Source: an uncultured Myxococcaceae bacterium
GTDB taxonomy: Bacteria; Myxococcota_A; Polyangia; Polyangiales; Ga0077539
Assembly (NCBI GenBank): GCA_945952225.1
Contig: CAMFHP010000015.1
Coordinates: 33,398-97,397 of the forward strand
Length of the DNA: 64,000 bases
Direction: 5' to 3'
This document shows, one piece after another, positions 33,831-43,576 of this stretch. The translations under genes and the position numbers were made by a program. The notes under the pieces were generated by a model that had not been told where the DNA came from, ran no database searches, and saw only the letters and a list, made by a program, of their open reading frames with translations. How positions within the stretch are numbered: position 1 is the stretch's first letter; the number at the start of each line of letters is the position of its first letter.

Positions 33831-36800
33831 TCAGGGGTTCGAGTACGCGGCGGCGCAGGAGCCGACGCTCTCGTCGATGAAGCACGCCGCGTTGCCGTGG
33901 AGGGTCGAGTTGCCCTCGTGGTGCCAGTACCAGCGGTTGCGGAGCGGCGAGAACGTGAACGAGCACATGTCGCTGAGGCCCGAGCGGCCCACGGCGTCGT
34001 TGGGGAACGCCGCGAGGGTCGTCGAGGCGCCCGAGGGCACGGCCACGCGCGAGATGGTGTTCGCGTTGGTCACGGTGTCGACGTAGAGCTGGCCGCCGAA
34101 GTACTCGGCGGTGCCCCAGTACGCCCAGCTCTCGCAGGGCTGGTGCGCGGGCGCGGCCATCGCGCCGAGGTCGACGACGCTGCCCGAGGGGAGCGCGATG
34201 TCGTAGGCGCGGGTGCCGTTGAGGATCACGATGCGGTCCCAGCCCGAGAAGATGCCCGTGCCCGAGGGCGCGGAGATCGCCTGCGAGAGCGGGATCGTGC
34301 GGCCCGTGAGGCCGCCGGTGTTGCCGTCGTACTCCTGGAGCTGCGTGATCGTGCCGCCGGAGAACCCGCTGAGGAGCCCGGTGGAGCCGGCGAGCGCGTA
34401 GATGGTTCCGTTGCGGAGGTTCTGCGCGAAGCCGTCAATCTGCGTGGGCGAGGTGGTGACCGCGGCGCCGGGGGCGATGTTCGCGGCGTTGAAGCGGCCG
34501 GTGGCGGTGTCGCCCGTGTAGAACACGTTGGTGCTCGACACGGCGATGCCGCCGCGATCGTCGCCGGTCACGGCCGCGTGCTCGACGGAGACGCAGCTCG
34601 TCGACGACAGCGTCGTGAGGCGGAAGGTGCTCGTGGGCTGGCTCCACGCGAAGTTGCAGTACCCGATGGTCTCGTCACCCGTGCGGAACTGCGACGCGCC
34701 CTCGTGGTGGAAGTACCAGCGGTTGCGCCACGGCTGCACCGTGAACGAGCACATGTCCGAGAGGTTGGTGAAGGTCGCGAGCGTGGTCACCGTGCCCGCG
34801 GGCACGGCCATGCGCGCGATCGTGGTGCTGTTGGCCACGTAGTCGATGAAGACGGAGCCGCCGTAGAACTCCATGGTTCCCCAGTAGGCCCAGCTCTCGC
34901 AGCCGGCGCGCGAGGGGTTGGTCACGGCGCCGAGGTCGGTCACGCGGCCCGTGGGCAGCGCGATGTGGAAGAAGCGCGTGCCCGTGTGGACGCCCACGCG
35001 GTCGAAGCCCGAGAAGATGCCCGTGCCCGAGGGCAGCGCGATCGCCGACGAGAGCGGAATCGAGACGGCCGTGAGCGCGCCCGTCGCGCCGTCGATCTCG
35101 ATGAGGTGCGTGGCCGTGCCGCCGCCGTAGGTGATGGGCGTCGTGGCGCTGGCGCCGAAGGTGTAGACCTTGCCCGTGCGGAGGTTGCCCACCATGGCGT
35201 CGTAGATGCGGCCCACGTTGGTTCCGCCCGAGAGGTCGGTGAGCGAGAAGCGCCCGGTGGCCGAGTCACCCGAGTAGAAGACGTTGGTGTTCGACACGGC
35301 GATGCCGCCGCGGTCGTCGCCGGTCACCGCGTTGTGCTCGATGGCGCCGCAGCCCGTGGCCGTCAGCGAGTCGATGCGGAACGACTGGCCCACGAGCGCG
35401 TTGACGCACGCGCCGCCGACGCAGTTCTGCTCGAAGCCGCAGCGGTTGCCGCAGGCGCCGCAGTTGTTGACGTCGGCCGTGACGGCGATGCACGCGCCGC
35501 CGCAGAGCACGGTGCCCGCGGGACACACGCACGCGCCCGCCGCGCAGGTGCGTCCGCCCGAGCAGGCCGAGCCGCACGCGCCGCAGTTGTTGGCGTCGGT
35601 GGTGGTGTTGACGCACGCGCCGTTGCAGAGCGTCTGGCCCGCGGCGCAGCCGCCGAGGGTGACCGAGAGGTCGTAGGGTCCGCCCGCCGTGCAGCTGTCG
35701 ACGGCGAGGGTGTGGAGCGCCGCGCCCGCGGGGAGCGTGGTGGTGATGGTCGTGGCCGCGCCGCACGAGGCCGACGAGGTGCACGCCGCGGTGGCGCCGC
35801 GGTTCGCGCTGCGCTGGTCGAGGGTGGCGTTGAGCTGGCCGTTGCTGGTCACGGCGGCGACGAGGGTTCCGCCCGCGAAGGCCGGGCAGGTCACGCCCCA
35901 GTAGGTGACCTCGGGGCCCGTGGAGCAGCACGCGCTCGTGAGGTTGCTCGTGCCCGAGAGGGTGCCCGAGAGCGTGGTGGTCGACTGGAGCGCGGTGTTG
36001 ATCCGCGCGCCGGGGTTCGACGCCGGGAGGTGCTGGAAGTGGATCGTCGTCTCGCCCGCGCCGCAGCCCGAGAGCACGAGGAAGTACGTGCCCGCCGGGA
36101 GGTACGCCGCGATCTGCGACTGCACGCCGATGGGGCATCCGAGGCCGCCGTCGTCGTTGCAGGTCTGACCGCCGGGCATCCCCGCGTCGGTGATGTTCAC
36201 GTTCGCCGACGTCTGGAGGAACAGCGACGCGTCCCACGACGAGCCGATGGTGTCGGCGTACACGATCTCGGGGCGCGCGAGCGTGAAGCGGTAGAACACG
36301 TCGTTGCCCGCGGTGCACCCGCACGAGCCCGTCACGTTGTTGCGCGCGTTCGTGGTGTTCACCAGCAGGTTCGCCGTGGGCGAGGTCATGTCGATCACGA
36401 TGGCGCCCGCGGGGGCGTCATTCGACGGAGCGCCCGCCACGCAGGTGCCCGCGATGCAGCTCGTGGTCGCCGAGCACGCGTTGCCGCAACGCCCGCAGTT
36501 GCCCGCGTTGGTGCGCGTGTCGATGCACGCGCCGCTGCAGAACGTGAGGCCCGTCGGGCAGTTGCACACGCCGGCCTGGCACGTCTGGCCCGCGGGGCAC
36601 GCCATGCCGCAGGTGCCGCAGTTGCCGTTGTCTTCGCGGGTGTTGACGCAGGTGCCGCCGCAGAGCGTCTGCCCGAGCGGACACGCGCACGCGCCCGCCT
36701 GGCAGGTCTGTCCGCCGCTGCACGAGCGCCCGCAGGCGCCGCAGTTGTTGTTGTCGGTGCGCGCGTCGACACACGCCGTGCCGCAGGCCGTCTGGCCCGC

Positions 36801-38018
36801 GGGGCAGGTGCACGTTCCGCCCGCGCAGGTCTGGGCCGTGCCGCAGGCGGTGCCACAGGCGCCGCAGTTCGCGTTGCTCGTGGCGGTGTTCACGCAGGTG
36901 CCGCCGCAGTTGGTCTGGCCCGTGGGGCAGGTGCACGTTCCCGCGGTGCACACGAGGCCCGTCGCACACGCGTTGCCGCACGCGCCACAGTTGGCCGCGC
37001 TGCTGTTCGTGTCGACGCAGGTGGCCGTCGCGCCGGTGCCGCACGCGGTCTGTCCCGTCGGGCAGGTGCAGCGGCCCGCGGTGCAGGTCTGACCCGTGCC
37101 GCAGACGTTTCCGCACGCGCCGCAGTTCGTGTTGTTCGACGTCGTGTCGATGCACGTCGCCGACGCGCCGGAGCCGCAGAGCTGCTGCGTTCCGGGGCAC
37201 GCGCAGCGGCCCGCGGTGCAGGTCGATCCGCCCACGCATGCGTTGCCGCAGTCGCCGCAGTTCGCGTTGCTCGTCTGCCCGTCGACGCAGGCGCCGCCGC
37301 ACGAGAGCTGTCCGCTCGCGCAGCCGCAGCGGCCCGCGGTGCAGACCTGGCCCGTGTCACACGCCGTTCCGCACGCGCCGCAGTTGCGCGCGTCGGTCTG
37401 CGTGTTGGTGCACACGGCGGTCGCGCCGGTGCCGCAGCGGGTGTTGGGCGCGGCGCAGTCGGCCACGCAGGCGCCCGCGATGCAGCTCTGCCCCGTCGCA
37501 CACGCGTTGCCACAGGCGCCGCAGTTCGCGTTGCTCGACTGCGTGTCGACGCAGGTCGCCGACGCGCCGGAACCGCAGCGCGTGAGCCCCATCGCGCAGG
37601 TGCACGTGCCCATCACACACATCGCGCTGCCGCTGCAGGTGTTGCCGCAGGCGCCGCAGTTCGCGAGGTCGGTGTTCGGGTCGATGCAGGTGCCCGCGCA
37701 CTCGATCTGTCCCATGAGACAGCGCGAGACGTCGGGGGCCACGTCGGGCGCCGCGTCGGGCGTCTCGGCGTCGGGGGCCGCGTCGGGGGCCGCGTCGGGC
37801 TGCTCGGCGTCGGGGGCCGCGTCGGGCTGCTGCACGTCGGGCTGCTGCACGTCGGGCTGCTGCACGTCGGGCTGCTCGGTGTCGGCCGGGCCCATGTCGT
37901 TGACGACGTCGACGCCGGTGTCGGCGGTCGAGCCGTCGGGCGGTGCGGTCACCGACTGCGGGTCGCTGCTACACGCAGCGAGGAGCGCAGCGGACACCAC
38001 CCAGGGTGCCTTCTTCAT
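33831..38018 (-). CDS. Giant Cys-rich Stig1-like repeat lipoprotein
   Basis: 1395 residues. The lipobox LLAAC gives Cys16, followed by an Asp/Ala/Pro/Gln linker with a 5-residue repeat (QPDVQ). I count twelve NCGxCG modules of about 40-45 residues (Stig1-like, CxxGQTxCxGxCVxT...NCGACGxxC), ten before and two after a PPC-like domain pair (about 500-770; VFYRFTLARPEIVYADT, GTYFLVLSGCGAG). The C-terminal 500 residues are two tandem copies of a domain with GDDRGGIAVSxTNVFYxGD and NRWYxHHEG, probably beta-propeller halves. Expected on the cell surface; adhesion or matrix binding is speculative. Confidence 0.75.
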   Translation of the reverse strand: MKKAPWVVSAALLAACSSDPQSVTAPPDGSTADTGVDVVNDMGPADTEQPDVQQPDVQQPDVQQPDAAPDAEQPDAAPDAAPDAETPDAAPDVAPDVSRCLMGQIECAGTCIDPNTDLANCGACGNTCSGSAMCVMGTCTCAMGLTRCGSGASATCVDTQSSNANCGACGNACATGQSCIAGACVADCAAPNTRCGTGATAVCTNTQTDARNCGACGTACDTGQVCTAGRCGCASGQLSCGGACVDGQTSNANCGDCGNACVGGSTCTAGRCACPGTQQLCGSGASATCIDTTSNNTNCGACGNVCGTGQTCTAGRCTCPTGQTACGTGATATCVDTNSSAANCGACGNACATGLVCTAGTCTCPTGQTNCGGTCVNTATSNANCGACGTACGTAQTCAGGTCTCPAGQTACGTACVDARTDNNNCGACGRSCSGGQTCQAGACACPLGQTLCGGTCVNTREDNGNCGTCGMACPAGQTCQAGVCNCPTGLTFCSGACIDTRTNAGNCGRCGNACSATTSCIAGTCVAGAPSNDAPAGAIVIDMTSPTANLLVNTTNARNNVTGSCGCTAGNDVFYRFTLARPEIVYADTIGSSWDASLFLQTSANVNITDAGMPGGQTCNDDGGLGCPIGVQSQIAAYLPAGTYFLVLSGCGAGETTIHFQHLPASNPGARINTALQSTTTLSGTLSGTSNLTSACCSTGPEVTYWGVTCPAFAGGTLVAAVTSNGQLNATLDQRSANRGATAACTSSASCGAATTITTTLPAGAALHTLAVDSCTAGGPYDLSVTLGGCAAGQTLCNGACVNTTTDANNCGACGSACSGGRTCAAGACVCPAGTVLCGGACIAVTADVNNCGACGNRCGFEQNCVGGACVNALVGQSFRIDSLTATGCGAIEHNAVTGDDRGGIAVSNTNVFYSGDSATGRFSLTDLSGGTNVGRIYDAMVGNLRTGKVYTFGASATTPITYGGGTATHLIEIDGATGALTAVSIPLSSAIALPSGTGIFSGFDRVGVHTGTRFFHIALPTGRVTDLGAVTNPSRAGCESWAYWGTMEFYGGSVFIDYVANSTTIARMAVPAGTVTTLATFTNLSDMCSFTVQPWRNRWYFHHEGASQFRTGDETIGYCNFAWSQPTSTFRLTTLSSTSCVSVEHAAVTGDDRGGIAVSSTNVFYTGDTATGRFNAANIAPGAAVTTSPTQIDGFAQNLRNGTIYALAGSTGLLSGFSGGTITQLQEYDGNTGGLTGRTIPLSQAISAPSGTGIFSGWDRIVILNGTRAYDIALPSGSVVDLGAMAAPAHQPCESWAYWGTAEYFGGQLYVDTVTNANTISRVAVPSGASTTLAAFPNDAVGRSGLSDMCSFTFSPLRNRWYWHHEGNSTLHGNAACFIDESVGSCAAAYSNP
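37821..37880. repeat. 15-bp tandem repeats encoding the QPDVQ linker
   Basis: Four units of GTCGGGCTGCTGCAC, three identical and one diverged, inside the lipoprotein gene. They encode Gln-Pro-Asp-Val-Gln on minus and are prone to slippage, so linker length could vary between strains. Confidence 0.8.
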
Positions 38019-38389
38019 GCGACTGATCAACGTGATCCTCTCCCTCTCGGGGCGCGTCGGCGGCGCACGGCACACGGGCCTCGCACCCCGCCGTGGTGAG
38101 CACGCGCGAGGGAGACGCCCGGGTGTCCGTGCCGCGCGGTTCGCTCCGCACGGCCGGCACCCACGGCACGCATGACGCGCCCGCGGAGGTGGGTCCGTCA
38201 AGCCTTCGCGACAGGGCCGACACGTGCGACGACGATCCTGCGCGAGGTGCCGAGAAATAGGGCAATTCGTGCACATCGCACCGCCCCGCGCGCACGTCGT
38301 GGCGCGCGTCGCGGGGGGTGGGATCGGGGCGTGTCGTGGGGAGGGAGTTCCGCGCGCCGCGTCCGCGGTGCGGGCGGCGCGCGGAGGCG
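38019..38389. other. 371-base intergenic region
   Basis: Lies between two minus-strand giant-protein genes. No coding frame looks real. A short AT-richer patch at about 38250-38275 and a TTGACG hexamer (38201-38196 on minus) may belong to a promoter for the gene starting at 38018; no convincing -10 box follows. Confidence 0.5.
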
Positions 38390-41300
38390 TCAGCGGCGGC
38401 GACGGCGGCGCGTGGAGAGCGCCGCGAGGGCCGCGAGGGTCGCGAGGGCGGTGAACCCACCCGGGGTGCCAGTGCGCGTCGCGCGGCAGCCGCAGCCGTC
38501 GCCGGTCGCGTTCACGCCACCGCCCGCGTCGGGTCCGGTCGCGCCATCGCTCGCATCGTCGGAGGCGTCGCCCGCGGCATCGCTGCGCGCGTCACCGGCC
38601 GCATCGCGCGAGGCGTCGCTCACGTCGACGCGCGCATCGGCCGCATCGACCGCCGCGTCGTCGGCGTCGACCGCCGCGTCGTCGGCATCCGCCGACGCAT
38701 CGCTCGCATCCACCGCCGCGTCGTCGACATCCGCGGACGCATCGGCCGCGTCGTCGCTCACGTCACTCACGTCACTCGCGTCGGTGACGTCGCTCGCATC
38801 GCTCGCGTCGGCCACGTCGGCCACGTCGGTCACGTCGGCTACGTCGTCGCTCGCGTCGCTCGCGTCGCTCGCGTCGCCTGCATCCGAGCAGCTCCCCGCG
38901 TCACTGGCCGTCCCCATCACGCAGGCGCCCGCGTTGTCGCAGCGCTCGATGCCGTTGCAGAGGTCGCCGTCGTCGCACGAGGTGCCCATCGGCGCGTTCA
39001 CGGGCACGCAGAGGCCCGTCGACGCGACGCAGGTGCTCACGCGGCACGCCATGCTCGACGGCGGGCACACGACGGGCGTTCCCGGCGCGCACACGCCCGC
39101 GCCGTTGCAGGTCTCGGCGCCGTTGCAGAGGTCGCCGTCATTGCACGCCGTGCCCATCGCGGCGGGCGTCGTGGCGCATCCCGACGCGGGGTCGCACCTG
39201 TCGACGGTGCAGGGGTTGCCGTCGTTGCACGAGAGCGCCGTGCCCGCGACGCACATCCCCGTCGCGTTGCAGGTCTCGGCGCCGTTGCAGGCGTTGCCGT
39301 CGGAGCACATCGTCCCCGCGGAGAGCGGGGTCGCGGTGCATCCCGTGGCGGGCGAGCACGCATCGGCCGTGCAGGGGTTGCCGTCGTTGCACGAGAGCGC
39401 CGTGCCCGCGACGCACATCCCCGTCGCGTTGCAGGTCTCCGCGCCGTTACAGACGTTGCCGTCGGAGCACATCGTCCCCGCGCTCACCGGCGTGTTCGTG
39501 CAGCCCGTGGTGGGCGAGCACGCGTCGGCCGTGCAGGGGTTTCCGTCGTCGCACGAGGGGCCCGCGCCGCCGACGCACACGCCCGCCGCGTTGCAGGTGT
39601 CGGCGCCGTTGCAGGCGTTGCCGTCGTCACACATCGTGCCCGCGGTGACGGGCGCGTGGACGCATCCCGTCGAGGGCGCGCAGGTGTCGGTGGTGCAGGG
39701 GTTCGTGTCGGCGCAGTCGAGCGCGGTGCCGGGCACGCAGGCGCCCGCGGCGTTGCAGGCCTCGGCGCCGTTGCAGGCGTTGCCGTCGGAGCACGAGATG
39801 CCCGCGGTCACCGGCGTGTGCGAGCATCCGCCCGCGGGGTCGCACGCGTCGGCGGTGCAGGGGTTGCGGTCGTCGCACGAGAGCGTCGAGCCCGCGAGGC
39901 AGGTGCCCGTCGCGTTGCAGGTCTCGGCGCCGTTGCAGACGTTGCCGTCGGAGCACGAGGTGCCCGCGCTCACCGACGAGAAATCGCAGCCGCCCGCGGG
40001 GTTGCACGCGTCGGTGGTGCAGGGGTTCGTGTCGCGGCAGGTGAGCGGCGTTCCGGGCGCGCACACGCCCGATCCGTTGCAGGTCTCGGCGCCGTTGCAG
40101 ACGTCGGCGTCGGCGCAGGAGGTGCCCGCGGAGAGGGGCGTCGCGGTGCATCCCGACGAGGGCGAACAGGTGTCGGCCGTGCAGGGGTTGCCGTCGTTGC
40201 ACGAGAGCGCGGTGCCCGAGGCGCACACGCCCGCGCCGTTGCAGACCTCGGAGCCGTTGCAGACGTTGCCGTCGGAGCACGACGTGCCCGCGCTCGCCGC
40301 GGGGAAGTCACAGCCCGACGCGGGGTTGCACGCGTCGACGGTGCAGGGGTTCGAATCGCGGCAGGTGAGCGGCGTGCCCGCGACGCAGGCGCCCGCGGCG
40401 TTGCAGACCTCGGCGCCGTTGCAGACGTTGCTGTCGGCGCAGGAGGTTCCCGCCATCACGGGCGTGTGCGAGCAGCCGCCCGCGGGGTCGCACGCGTCGG
40501 CGGTGCAGGGGTTGTTGTCGTCGCACGAGAGCGCCGCGCCCGACGCGCACACGCCCGATCCGTTGCAGGCCTCGTCGCCGTTGCAGACGTTGCCGTCGGA
40601 GCACGCGGTGCCCGCGCTCGCAGGCGGAAACTCACAGCCCGAAGCGGGGTTGCACGCGTCGGTGGTGCAGGGGTTCGTGTCGCGGCAGGTGAGCGGCGTG
40701 CTCGTCACGCACACGCCGGAGCCGCAGGTCTGGCGGCCCGTGCAGACGTTCGTGCTGCCACAGCTCGTGCCGTCGGGCAGGAGCGTGAAGGTGCATCCCG
40801 TGGCGGGCGCACAGCCGTCGACGGTGCAGGGGTTCGCGTCGGCGCAGGTCGGGGGCGTTCCCGCGGCGCAGACCCCCGAGGCGTTGCAGGTCTCGGCGCC
40901 GTTGCAGGCGTTGCCGTCGGAGCACGCGGTGCCCGCGCTCACGGGCGTCGCGGTACAGCCCGTGGCCATGTCGCACGCGTCGGTGGTGCAGGGGTTTCCG
41001 TCGTTGCAGACGAGGGGCGTGCCCGCCGCGCAGGTGCCCGCGCCGTCGCAGGTCTCGGCGCCGTTGCATCGATTGCTGTCGGCACACGCGGTGCCCGCCG
41101 CGCGCGGGGCGCAGGCGTTCACGTCGCAGCGCGAACACACGCCGCCGCCGCAGTCCGTGTCGGGGCCGCAGGTGGCGCCGGCGTCGGAGAAATCCATCGC
41201 GTTGTCGTCGCGGTCGGTGAAGGTCGCGTTGCGCGAGTACACGCGCGCCGTCGTGCTGATCACCGCCGCGGGGGTGAGCCCGAGGTACGTGCTCGTGCCG

Positions 41301-42502
41301 TAGGTCACCACGTCGATGAGCGTGTTCGACGGATCGAGCAGCACGATCTCGTCGCCGCCGTTGGCGAGGCCCCACGAGCCCGACGCGGTCCAGAGCGTGT
41401 AGCGGGTCATGTCGGGCGTGGTGTCGCCCGCGGTGACGGCGAACTCGGCGTCGGCCGCGCGGCCGTAGCGCGCCGCGTACTGCGACCCGCTCGCGGCCAC
41501 GATGAAGGTCGCGCCCGGCGCCAGCGTGGCCCCCGAGGGAAAGCTGTACATCCCCTCGGTGCTGTCGACGGTCTCTTCGTCGCCGATGCGAAAGCTCCCG
41601 AGCGCGAGGGTCGCGGTGGTCATGTTGCGCACGGCGACCCACTCGTTGCCCGCGGCCGTGGTGGCCGCCGCGTCGGCGACGAAGCGCGTGACGAGCAGCG
41701 GCGCGACCACCTCGCCCGACGCGTTGAAGTACACGTCGGCGGCGTAGTTGATGATCCCGTCGCTCACCTCGGCGAAGGTGTTGGGATACGCCGACGCGCG
41801 GGGATCGCCGTAGTCGGTCACCACATCGAGCGCGTTCGAAACCGACGAGCCGCCCACGTCGACGGTGTTGTCGTTGGTCTGCGCGCGGAAGGTCGCCACG
41901 GTGAAGCGCAGCGCGCGCGTCGGCGGCGCCGAGAGCCCCAGCGCCGACCACGGCACGAACACCTCGATGCCGTCGGTGCCGCGCACCGCCGAGACCGTGG
42001 CCACCGACGTGAACGACGTGTTCAGCACCGTGGCCGTGCCGCCGGAGCCGAAGTTCGTCTGCACCAGGTACTCCCAGCGCGCGGTGTCGGCGACCTGCGT
42101 GTCGGCGAAGGCGGCGAGAAAGTTCTGCCCGCTGCCCGCGGTCTGGTCCGTGTCGATGGCCACCTGCAATTGCACCGGCGCGCCCGACGGCGTCGTCGCG
42201 GCGAGGCGCACGAAGATGCCCAGGCCCGCCGCCGTGCCCGTGTACTGCACGCGGGTGATGTTCGCGTCGTTCTCGGGCGAGGCCAGGTCGGTGCGCGTGT
42301 CGGCGTTGTTGTCGAGCCAGATGTACTCGCCCTCGCCCGTCGCCGTGCGTGCGACGAGCCCGAGGTTGTCGGCAGCGGGCACGCGCGACGACCACTCGGC
42401 GGCGCTCCCGTCGACGGTCACCGGGTGGGCCTGGGCGAGCGCTCCCAGCAGCATCGCCGCGCCCCATGTGGCCGCGGACAGTACGAATCGTCTCGATCTC
42501 AT
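38390..42502 (-). CDS. Giant surface protein with Dicty_CTDC-type repeats and MYXO-CTERM signal
   Basis: 1370 residues. A signal peptide (MRSRRFVLSAATWGAAMLL to QAHP) leads to a beta-rich region (VQLQVAIDTDQTAGSGQ, FVPWSALGL) and a lamin-tail-like domain (NEWVAVRNM, GGDEIVLLDPSNTLIDVVTYG). About fourteen repeats of about 45 residues follow, each NACNGAETCNxxGVC plus DDNPCTTDACDPxxGC, resembling Dictyostelium CTDC repeats (PF00526). An Asp/Ala/Ser-rich stalk and a MYXO-CTERM tail (GDGCGCR, transmembrane, RRRRRR) end it. MYXO-CTERM proteins are processed and surface-anchored. The role is unknown. Confidence 0.8.
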   Translation of the reverse strand: MRSRRFVLSAATWGAAMLLGALAQAHPVTVDGSAAEWSSRVPAADNLGLVARTATGEGEYIWLDNNADTRTDLASPENDANITRVQYTGTAAGLGIFVRLAATTPSGAPVQLQVAIDTDQTAGSGQNFLAAFADTQVADTARWEYLVQTNFGSGGTATVLNTSFTSVATVSAVRGTDGIEVFVPWSALGLSAPPTRALRFTVATFRAQTNDNTVDVGGSSVSNALDVVTDYGDPRASAYPNTFAEVSDGIINYAADVYFNASGEVVAPLLVTRFVADAAATTAAGNEWVAVRNMTTATLALGSFRIGDEETVDSTEGMYSFPSGATLAPGATFIVAASGSQYAARYGRAADAEFAVTAGDTTPDMTRYTLWTASGSWGLANGGDEIVLLDPSNTLIDVVTYGTSTYLGLTPAAVISTTARVYSRNATFTDRDDNAMDFSDAGATCGPDTDCGGGVCSRCDVNACAPRAAGTACADSNRCNGAETCDGAGTCAAGTPLVCNDGNPCTTDACDMATGCTATPVSAGTACSDGNACNGAETCNASGVCAAGTPPTCADANPCTVDGCAPATGCTFTLLPDGTSCGSTNVCTGRQTCGSGVCVTSTPLTCRDTNPCTTDACNPASGCEFPPASAGTACSDGNVCNGDEACNGSGVCASGAALSCDDNNPCTADACDPAGGCSHTPVMAGTSCADSNVCNGAEVCNAAGACVAGTPLTCRDSNPCTVDACNPASGCDFPAASAGTSCSDGNVCNGSEVCNGAGVCASGTALSCNDGNPCTADTCSPSSGCTATPLSAGTSCADADVCNGAETCNGSGVCAPGTPLTCRDTNPCTTDACNPAGGCDFSSVSAGTSCSDGNVCNGAETCNATGTCLAGSTLSCDDRNPCTADACDPAGGCSHTPVTAGISCSDGNACNGAEACNAAGACVPGTALDCADTNPCTTDTCAPSTGCVHAPVTAGTMCDDGNACNGADTCNAAGVCVGGAGPSCDDGNPCTADACSPTTGCTNTPVSAGTMCSDGNVCNGAETCNATGMCVAGTALSCNDGNPCTADACSPATGCTATPLSAGTMCSDGNACNGAETCNATGMCVAGTALSCNDGNPCTVDRCDPASGCATTPAAMGTACNDGDLCNGAETCNGAGVCAPGTPVVCPPSSMACRVSTCVASTGLCVPVNAPMGTSCDDGDLCNGIERCDNAGACVMGTASDAGSCSDAGDASDASDASDDVADVTDVADVADASDASDVTDASDVSDVSDDAADASADVDDAAVDASDASADADDAAVDADDAAVDAADARVDVSDASRDAAGDARSDAAGDASDDASDGATGPDAGGGVNATGDGCGCRATRTGTPGGFTALATLAALAALSTRRRRRR

Positions 42503-42814
42503 GGCGGTCTCCTGCGCAACGCCCCGGACGCCGTGCGCGGTGCGCGCACAACGTGGGAACCGTCAGCCTCTCGCGGGCGGTGATGCGCCCGTTCCGCGCG
42601 TCAATTCAAGATGTGTACGCAGCGACGCATGCGGCGCGTCGACCGCCCGTGATCGCGCGCTGTGACGGTCACGCATCGCGGTCGTTGCGGTCGTCGCACG
42701 ACGCACCCCACAGCGCGTCCTCGGAGCTTCTGCGCGGCCCCACGGCGCGTCGCGCGTTGACTCCGCGCGGACCATGAACCTCGGCCGTGTCGTGCGCATC
42801 GGACCGCCCCGCCC
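42503..42814. other. 312-base divergent intergenic region
   Basis: Separates the divergent starts of the CTDC-repeat gene and the lipoprotein at 42815. No gene seen. It contains the perfect palindrome GTGAC-G-GTCAC at 42662-42672, within about 45 bases resembling the sequence around 43563-43608. Confidence 0.5.
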
Positions 42815-43552
42815 ATGCGCCACACGCTCTTCTTCGCGCTCCTCGCGGCCTGCAGTGCTGCGTCGTCGACGGCCCCCACCGACACGTCGCCCGATGCGAG
42901 CGCCTCGCAGGATCTTCCGTCGACCGATGGCGCTCCCGATGCCGTCGCAACCGACACCGCCAGCCCGTCGGACGCGCCCGACGCCGCAGACCCGCGCGCG
43001 CCGCAGCCTCCCGCAGGCGCACGTCGCTGCGGAGAGGGCACCCTCGACGCGACGGAGTTCTCCACCGCCTGCATGGCGCCCTCGACGCTCGTCGACGCCG
43101 TGCGCCTCCCCGATGGCGGCACCGGAATGACCGAGCGACGCTGCGACGCGGCCTCGATCACGGGCGGCCGCTGGGAGGCGTGGTGCGGCGCTGCGGAGGT
43201 CTACGTGTGGGCCCGCTTCGAGGGCCTTCGCGCGACGGGTAGCTACGTCACCTGCGGCTCGGTCTCGGCGCTCTCCCTCGGGATCGGGTACGGCGAGCAC
43301 TCGGTCGGCGGCGGTGCGGGCGGCGGAAGCACCGTGCTCCCGCGCGGCGTGCCGAGTCCGTCGTTCGACACGGGGCGAAGCACCGACGCGGTGATGGAGT
43401 ACACCGTGCAGACGAACCGCGCGGGCAGCGGGCGCTTCTTCCTCGGCGCCAACCACGTGGTGCAGTGCATGGGAATGACGCCCACGGGCGGAATGGGTCC
43501 CAACGTGGTCATCGGGGGCACGACCTTCCGCTGGGACCCGACGGCGATGTGA
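42815..43552 (+). CDS. Lipoprotein of unknown function
   Basis: 245 residues. Lipobox LAAC (Cys13), then an Asp/Ala/Pro/Ser linker to about residue 70. The globular part has four or five cysteines (ARRCGEG, TACMAP, ERRCDAA, EAWCGAA, YVTCGS, VQCMG) and Gly-rich strands (GIGYGEHSVGGGAGGGS). Short hydrophobic strands (EVYVWARFEGL, VMEYTVQTN) suggest a compact beta fold held by disulfides. No family known. Flanked by two similar palindrome-containing segments (42655-42700, 43563-43608). Confidence 0.6.
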   Translation: MRHTLFFALLAACSAASSTAPTDTSPDASASQDLPSTDGAPDAVATDTASPSDAPDAADPRAPQPPAGARRCGEGTLDATEFSTACMAPSTLVDAVRLPDGGTGMTERRCDAASITGGRWEAWCGAAEVYVWARFEGLRATGSYVTCGSVSALSLGIGYGEHSVGGGAGGGSTVLPRGVPSPSFDTGRSTDAVMEYTVQTNRAGSGRFFLGANHVVQCMGMTPTGGMGPNVVIGGTTFRWDPTAM

Positions 43553-43576
43553 GCGATGCGACGCGCGCGGTGACGG

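Noticed and set aside
32631..38099. Open frame of 1822 residues on plus, antisense to the Stig1-like protein
   Set aside because: Arg/Ala/Gly-rich shadow of the minus gene, which has a signal peptide, ordered Cys repeats and domain structure.
42503..42814. Possible bidirectional promoter between 42502 and 42815
   Set aside because: No convincing -35/-10 pair; only a small palindrome is visible.
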